Of a DNA stretch of 8,218 bases, positions 5,406 through 8,218 are shown piece by piece (position 1 is the stretch's first letter; the number at the start of each line of letters is the position of its first letter). The notes beneath the pieces are model-generated. The model searched no databases. It was not told the origin of the DNA and saw only the letters and a program-made list of their open reading frames with translations. The stretch comes from Pseudomonadota bacterium (lineage in GTDB: Bacteria; Pseudomonadota; Alphaproteobacteria; Rhizobiales; Devosiaceae): assembly GCA_023437755.1 (NCBI GenBank), contig JAEZFJ010000435.1, forward strand, positions 1-8,218. The letters run 5' to 3'. The position numbers and the translations under genes are program-made.

Positions 5406-5822
5406 ATGACCACCCGCTTCACCAAGACCATCGCCGCCCTTGCCGCCGCCGCGCTGATCGGCGTCACCAGCTTCGCCGCCCCGGCTACCGCCGGTGGCCA
5501 GATCTCCATCGGCTTCAGCCCCACCGATCCCGACCAGAAGCAGGCGCTGGGCCTCGGGCTCAAGATGTTCTCGCTGGTGCAGGGCATGTCCGCCACGGGC
5601 GCCAACGCCTACCAGAACGGCAATGGCAATTCGGCCGGCATCGCCCAGAACGGCTCCGGCAACCACGGCGTGGTCTTCCAGGATGGCGACGGCCACAACG
5701 GTACCATCGAGCAGAACGGCAACAACAATAGCTGCGGCCTGTTCCAGTTCGGTGAGAACACCAACGGCCAGTGCCTGCAGGACGGCGACGACGCCGGCAT
5801 CACCACCGTGTTCGGCTTCTGA
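5406..5822 (+). CDS. Second curlin-repeat secreted protein with N-terminal extension
   Basis: This is a predicted secreted amyloid subunit or partner of the first curlin-like protein. The 138-residue product has a signal peptide with likely cleavage after ATA (residue 29). It then has a non-repetitive stretch of about 30 residues (GFSPTDPDQKQALGLGLKMF), followed by curlin repeats with Gln at 59, 70, 81, 92, 103, 114 and 125, again an exact 11-residue period. Gly at +2 is kept from 70 on; Asn at +5 is kept in three of six (75, 86, 108), with H97, T119 and A130 as exceptions. It ends in an aromatic TVFGF tail. C110 and C123 are again unusual for curlins. GAGGAGA at 5394-5400 precedes the ATG. 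Fewer repeats and the extra N-terminal segment suggest a nucleator or anchor rather than the bulk subunit, but this is a guess. Confidence 0.83.
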   Translation: MTTRFTKTIAALAAAALIGVTSFAAPATAGGQISIGFSPTDPDQKQALGLGLKMFSLVQGMSATGANAYQNGNGNSAGIAQNGSGNHGVVFQDGDGHNGTIEQNGNNNSCGLFQFGENTNGQCLQDGDDAGITTVFGF

Positions 5823-5845
5823 GCCTACCGGAGCCAGCAACAAAA

Positions 5846-5867
5846 AAGCCCGCGGCGACGCGGGCTT
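5846..5867. terminator. Bidirectional terminator between curlin-like gene 2 and dksA
   Basis: AAGCCCGCG (5846-5854), loop GCGA, and CGCGGGCTT (5859-5867) form a perfect 9-bp stem between two convergent genes. On the - strand it is followed by a run of six T, the canonical form for ending the dksA transcript. On the + strand the downstream T-tract is weaker. Confidence 0.88.
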
Positions 5868-5891
5868 GCTTCGTTTCGTGGATTCAATCCG

Positions 5892-6308
5892 CTACTCGTC
5901 GCGATAGACCTTTTCGCGCCGCTCGTGCATCTCCTGGGCCTCGAGGCTCAGCGTTGCAGTGGGACGGGCGTCGAGCCGCGCAATGCCGATGGGGTCGCCG
6001 GTTTCCTCGCAATAGCCGTAGGTGCCATCCTCGATGCGCTTGAGAGCCGCGTCGATCTTCGCGATCAGCTTGCGCTGGCGGTCCCGTGTCCGAAGTTCCA
6101 GCGAGCGGTCGCTCTCCGAGCTGGCCCGGTCAGCCATGTCCGGGTGGTTCTGCGATTCTTCCTGGAGGTTTTCGAGAGTCATGCGGCTTTCCCGCAAAAT
6201 CTCGTCCTTCCAGTTCATAAGCTTGTTCCGGAAGTATTCCCGCTGGCGCGGATTCATAAACGGCTCGTCTTCACTCGGCCGGTATTCCGTCGCTTCAACA
6301 GAAGACAT
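5892..6308 (-). CDS. dksA: DksA/TraR-family RNA polymerase regulator lacking zinc-finger cysteines
   Basis: DksA inserts a coiled coil into the RNA polymerase secondary channel and acts with ppGpp on rRNA and other promoters. The 138-residue product has the long coiled coil with tip motif DMADRA, placing acidic D57 and D60 where E. coli DksA has D71 and D74, then LELRTRDRQRKLIAKI. The C-terminal globular domain (YGYCEETGDPIG, then LDARPTATLSLEAQE) keeps only the first of four zinc ligands: C100 remains while the others are T103, S121 and A124. Loss of zinc binding is common in alphaproteobacterial DksA and need not impair function. The start at 6308 fits a sigma-70-type promoter at 6344-6372. 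fliX lies 150 bp upstream on the same strand; the dksA-fliX-flgI cluster recurs in Alphaproteobacteria. Confidence 0.93.
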   Translation of the reverse strand: MSSVEATEYRPSEDEPFMNPRQREYFRNKLMNWKDEILRESRMTLENLQEESQNHPDMADRASSESDRSLELRTRDRQRKLIAKIDAALKRIEDGTYGYCEETGDPIGIARLDARPTATLSLEAQEMHERREKVYRDE

Positions 6309-6343
6309 GAATGGATTCGACTCCCATACGCCCCTCGCGGCGC

Positions 6344-6372
6344 CTTATAGGCCCCCAGGCGACCCCCCGCAA
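6344..6372 (-). promoter_or_regulatory. Probable housekeeping promoter of dksA
   Basis: On the - strand TTGCGG (6372-6367) is followed after exactly 17 bp by TATAAG (6349-6344). A start near 6337 would give a leader of about 28 nt before the dksA ATG. Two adjacent GAnTC sites (6314-6318 and 6319-6323), the CcrM methylation sequence, lie in that leader. GGGAG at 6325-6321 is a rather distant Shine-Dalgarno. The rest of the 150-bp dksA-fliX gap shows nothing else I can name. Confidence 0.55.
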
Positions 6373-6458
6373 GCACAGAGAGCATTGGCGATTAATGCGG
6401 GAAAGCCACGGCCAGTCAGGCGCATAGCCGATGACTGACAACATTTTGATGAACCGGC

Positions 6459-6878
6459 TCAGGCGCCGACGTAGCGGCCGTGCTTGGCAAGTTCCACCGC
6501 CACGCGCAGTTCGATCTCGTCGAGCAGGGCGTCGAGCTCGGGATCGCTGCGCTCGCGCAGGGTGGTGACCATCGTCATCATGGCATCGAGTCGGCCGGGG
6601 CTGACGCGCCCCACCAGCAGGTCGGCCTTCATGGCGTCGAGCTCGTCGAGCAGGTCATGGCCGCGACGCACCGCCTTGCGCCTGGCGGTCAGCGGATCGC
6701 CAACCGACTGCAGCGCCAGGATGGCATCGAGCGCGGCAACCGGTGCCGCGGGGCTCGCAGGTGCGGTGCGCGCCGGCCCTTCGGCTCCCGCCGGCACGAA
6801 CGCAGCCGAGGCACCACTGCGGCCGGCGGCACCGGACTTACCGGCGGCAGTGCTGCGATGGGTGGACTCGATGCGCAA
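6459..6878 (-). CDS. fliX: Flagellar assembly regulator FliX
   Basis: FliX is an alphaproteobacterial cytoplasmic protein that, in Caulobacter, couples early basal-body assembly to the activity of the sigma-54 activator FlbD. The product has a disordered Ala/Gly/Pro-rich N-terminus and the conserved FliX domain: DAILALQ (residues 51-57), RRKAVRRG (66-73), LLDELDAMKADLLVG, and the family ending EIELRVAVELAKHG. No ATG is available. I chose TTG at 6878 (139 residues) because the product then begins (M)RIES, typical of FliX, and because a CtrA box at 6931-6946 would be too close to the alternative TTG at 6914. No strong Shine-Dalgarno is seen at either. It is divergent from flgI and upstream of dksA, the expected context. 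Confidence 0.86.
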   Translation of the reverse strand: MRIESTHRSTAAGKSGAAGRSGASAAFVPAGAEGPARTAPASPAAPVAALDAILALQSVGDPLTARRKAVRRGHDLLDELDAMKADLLVGRVSPGRLDAMMTMVTTLRERSDPELDALLDEIELRVAVELAKHGRYVGA

Positions 6879-6906
6879 GCGGGACTCGGCAGACGGAAAC
6901 AACGAC

Positions 6907-6923
6907 CCCGGCAAAATCTGCCG
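6907..6923. promoter_or_regulatory. ftr-like dyad 1 (possible FlbD site)
   Basis: CGGCA (6909-6913), five bases, then TGCCG (6919-6923) form an inverted repeat preceded by CC. A second copy lies 43 bp downstream. By position and type it resembles the ftr enhancer elements bound by FlbD near Caulobacter flagellar promoters; I have not aligned it to the published consensus. Confidence 0.5.
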
Positions 6924-6930
6924 CCGCTGG

Positions 6931-6946
6931 TTAACACCGGCTTAAC
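6931..6946. promoter_or_regulatory. CtrA box in the fliX-flgI intergenic region
   Basis: TTAA (6931-6934), seven bases, TTAAC (6942-6946) is an exact match to the CtrA consensus TTAA-N7-TTAAC; with the neighbouring base it is also the dyad GTTAA-N7-TTAAC. It lies 53-68 nt upstream of the chosen fliX start, a sensible distance for activation of a class II flagellar gene by the cell-cycle regulator CtrA. Confidence 0.72.
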
Positions 6947-6949
6947 GAG

Positions 6950-6966
6950 CCCGGCAAGAACTGCCT
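6950..6966. promoter_or_regulatory. ftr-like dyad 2 (possible FlbD site)
   Basis: CCCGGCA at 6950-6956, five bases, then TGCC at 6962-6965 repeats the dyad at 6907-6923 with only two differences over the 16 bases from CCC to TGCC. The two are 43 bp apart, about four helical turns, and this one is 80 bp upstream of the -24 element. A third half-site, CGGCA at 6985-6989, has no good partner. Confidence 0.5.
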
Positions 6967-7031
6967 CAGGGCCAGGTGCAGAGCCGGCACAAGCGCGCAT
7001 AGTTCTAGTCGGATCAGGCACTTGGCACGTC

Positions 7032-7047
7032 TGGCACGGATTTCGCA
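7032..7047 (+). promoter_or_regulatory. Sigma-54 (-24/-12) promoter for flgI
   Basis: TGGCACG-GATT-TCGCA matches the sigma-54 consensus TGGCACG-N4-TTGCA except for one base (C for the second T of TTGC). The invariant GG (7033-7034) and GC (7045-7046) have the required 12-base offset. The predicted start near 7058 leaves a leader of about 37 nt to the flgI ATG. A second TGGCACG occurs 9 bp upstream (7023-7029) but has no -12 partner. Confidence 0.68.
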
Positions 7048-7094
7048 TTACCATTCGCGAGATGGCCGCACCCCGGCCGCAACGGGATTGAGCG

Positions 7095-8218
7095 ATGATC
7101 GCACCACGCTGGACACGATGGCTCGCAGGCGCCCTCACGGGCGTCCTGCTGACCCTGCCCTCTGCCACCCCGACCTATGCGGCGGCGGCTCGGATCAAGG
7201 ACATCGTCGACGTCGAGGGCATCCGCGAGAACCAGCTTGTCGGCTACGGGCTCGTGGTCGGCCTCAACGGCACCGGCGACAGCCTCAACAACTCGCCTTT
7301 CACCAAGCAGTCGCTGCAATCCATGCTGGAGCGGCTGGGCGTCAACACCGCCGGCGAGAACGTGCGCACTGCCAATGTGGCCGCGGTGATGGTCACGGCC
7401 AATTTGCCGCCCTTCGCCACGCAGGGCTCGCGCATCGACGTATCGGTGGCAGCGCTGGGCGATGCCGACAGCCTCCAGGGCGGCACGCTCCTGGTGACGC
7501 CGCTGGTCGGCGCCGACGGGCAGGTCTATGCCATCGCCCAGGGTCCGGTGCTGATCAATGGCTTCAAGGCCCAGGGCGACGCCGCCGAGATCATCTCGGG
7601 CGTGCCGACCACCGGCCGGATTTCGAGCGGCGCCCTGATCGAGCAGGAAATCGGCTTCCAGCTCGGCGCCCTGACCACGCTGCGGCTGGCCCTGCGCAAT
7701 CCGGACCTCACCACGGCGCGCCGCATCGCGCTCGCCGTCAACGATTTCATCGGCGCGCCGACTGCGACGCCGGAAGATCCGGCCACGGTGCGGCTGACAC
7801 TGCCCCGCGGCTTCAACGGCAACATCGTCGACCTGCTGACCGATATCGAGCAGTTGCTGGTCCAGACCGACCAGCAGGCCAAGATCGTCATCGACGAGAA
7901 CTCCGGCATCATCGTCATGGGCAAGGATGTGCGCGTTTCGAGCGTGGCCGTGGCCCAGTCGAACCTGACCGTGACCATCGCCGAGAACCCTGAAGTGGTG
8001 CAGCCCAATCCGCTGAGCTTCGGCGTCACCGCCGTCGAGCCGAACACCAACCTCAACGCCAACCTGTCCGAGACGGCGCTGCAGGTGGTGCAGGAATCGG
8101 TAACGCTGCAGGAACTGGTGGATGGGCTCAATGCCCTCGGCATCGGCCCGCGCGACCTGATCGCCATCCTCCAGGCCATCAAGGCGACCGGGGCCCTGCA
8201 GGCCGAGATCGAGGTGCT
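7095..8218 (+). CDS. flgI: Flagellar P-ring protein FlgI (3' end cut by the window)
   Basis: FlgI forms the periplasmic P ring around the distal rod, assembled with the help of FlgA. The reading frame has no stop inside the window. The signal peptide covers roughly residues 1-29 (PTYA, cleavage nearby), and the mature protein begins with the hallmark ARIKDIVDVEGIRENQLVGYG and LVVGLNGTGDS. Other family landmarks are VMVTANLPPFATQGSRIDV, ISSGALIEQE, the IVIDENSGIIVMGKDV strand, and the C-terminal LNALGIGPRDLIAILQAIK ... GALQAEIEVL. The last is the usual FlgI ending, so only one base plus the stop codon is probably missing. The 375 visible residues contain no cysteine, unlike E. coli FlgI, whose fold depends on a DsbA-made disulfide. 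The start codon has only a modest Shine-Dalgarno (ACGGGA) upstream. Confidence 0.96.
   Translation, partial: MIAPRWTRWLAGALTGVLLTLPSATPTYAAAARIKDIVDVEGIRENQLVGYGLVVGLNGTGDSLNNSPFTKQSLQSMLERLGVNTAGENVRTANVAAVMVTANLPPFATQGSRIDVSVAALGDADSLQGGTLLVTPLVGADGQVYAIAQGPVLINGFKAQGDAAEIISGVPTTGRISSGALIEQEIGFQLGALTTLRLALRNPDLTTARRIALAVNDFIGAPTATPEDPATVRLTLPRGFNGNIVDLLTDIEQLLVQTDQQAKIVIDENSGIIVMGKDVRVSSVAVAQSNLTVTIAENPEVVQPNPLSFGVTAVEPNTNLNANLSETALQVVQESVTLQELVDGLNALGIGPRDLIAILQAIKATGALQAEIEV

Noticed and set aside
6879..6914. Longer fliX starting at TTG 6914
   Set aside because: It would put the CtrA box only 17 nt upstream and add residues not typical of FliX; kept only as an alternative.
6879..6926. 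Sigma-54 promoter for fliX on the - strand (GGCGGCAGATTTTGCC)
   Set aside because: The GG and GC are 10 or 13 bases apart, not the strict 12, so it does not fit; it is better explained as the ftr-like dyad.
7022..7993. Open frame on the + strand overlapping flgI in another phase (323 codons)
   Set aside because: Arg/Gly/His-rich and begins upstream of the sigma-54 start site; the flgI frame matches its family from end to end.

Overview
The window is GC-rich DNA that looks like the chromosome of an alphaproteobacterium, most likely Hyphomicrobiales (Devosia-like). This is inferred from gene content: a FliX-type flagellar regulator divergent from flgI, a perfect CtrA-type box (TTAA-N7-TTAAC), a DksA without its zinc cysteines, and a CsgH-type curli chaperone. 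The genus is not proven.

Layout. (1) Positions 1-2277 hold a compact rod/ring operon on the + strand: flgG (5' end outside the window), flgA and flgH, separated by 10-11 bp and each with a good Shine-Dalgarno. (2) Positions 2278-2503 are non-coding and carry a family of GC-rich palindromes, including an exact 33-bp tandem duplication. (3) A 52-residue glycine-zipper peptide gene (2504-2662) and an M32 metallocarboxypeptidase gene (2741-4240) follow. (4) Positions 4241-5870 form a curli-like amyloid cassette: a secreted curlin-repeat protein with perfect 11-residue periodicity, a CsgH-like chaperone, a strong intrinsic terminator, then a second curlin-repeat protein. (5) On the - strand are dksA and, upstream of it, fliX. 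(6) flgI runs off the right edge on the + strand, with only its last base or bases and stop missing.

How the parts work together. FlgG is the distal rod, FlgI the P ring, FlgA its periplasmic chaperone and FlgH the L ring, so both flanks build the outer part of the flagellar basal body. FliX (with FlbD) couples basal-body assembly to sigma-54 transcription in Caulobacter. The fliX-flgI gap fits that model: it holds a CtrA box, two near-identical CGGCA-N5-TGCC dyads 43 bp apart that resemble FlbD (ftr) sites, and a -24/-12 promoter facing flgI. The curli-like cassette sits inside this motility locus, so adhesive-fibre genes are embedded between flagellar genes.

Most noteworthy: the two curlin-like genes share an ungapped upstream block (TGAACC-rAAk-CTGAA ... 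GTTC ... CGCTA) at 104 and 105 nt before their start codons. Both leaders can also fold into the same two-tier hairpin, with different sequences, whose outer stem covers the Shine-Dalgarno. Together these suggest coordinated transcriptional and translational control. No csgG, csgE or csgF export genes are in the window.
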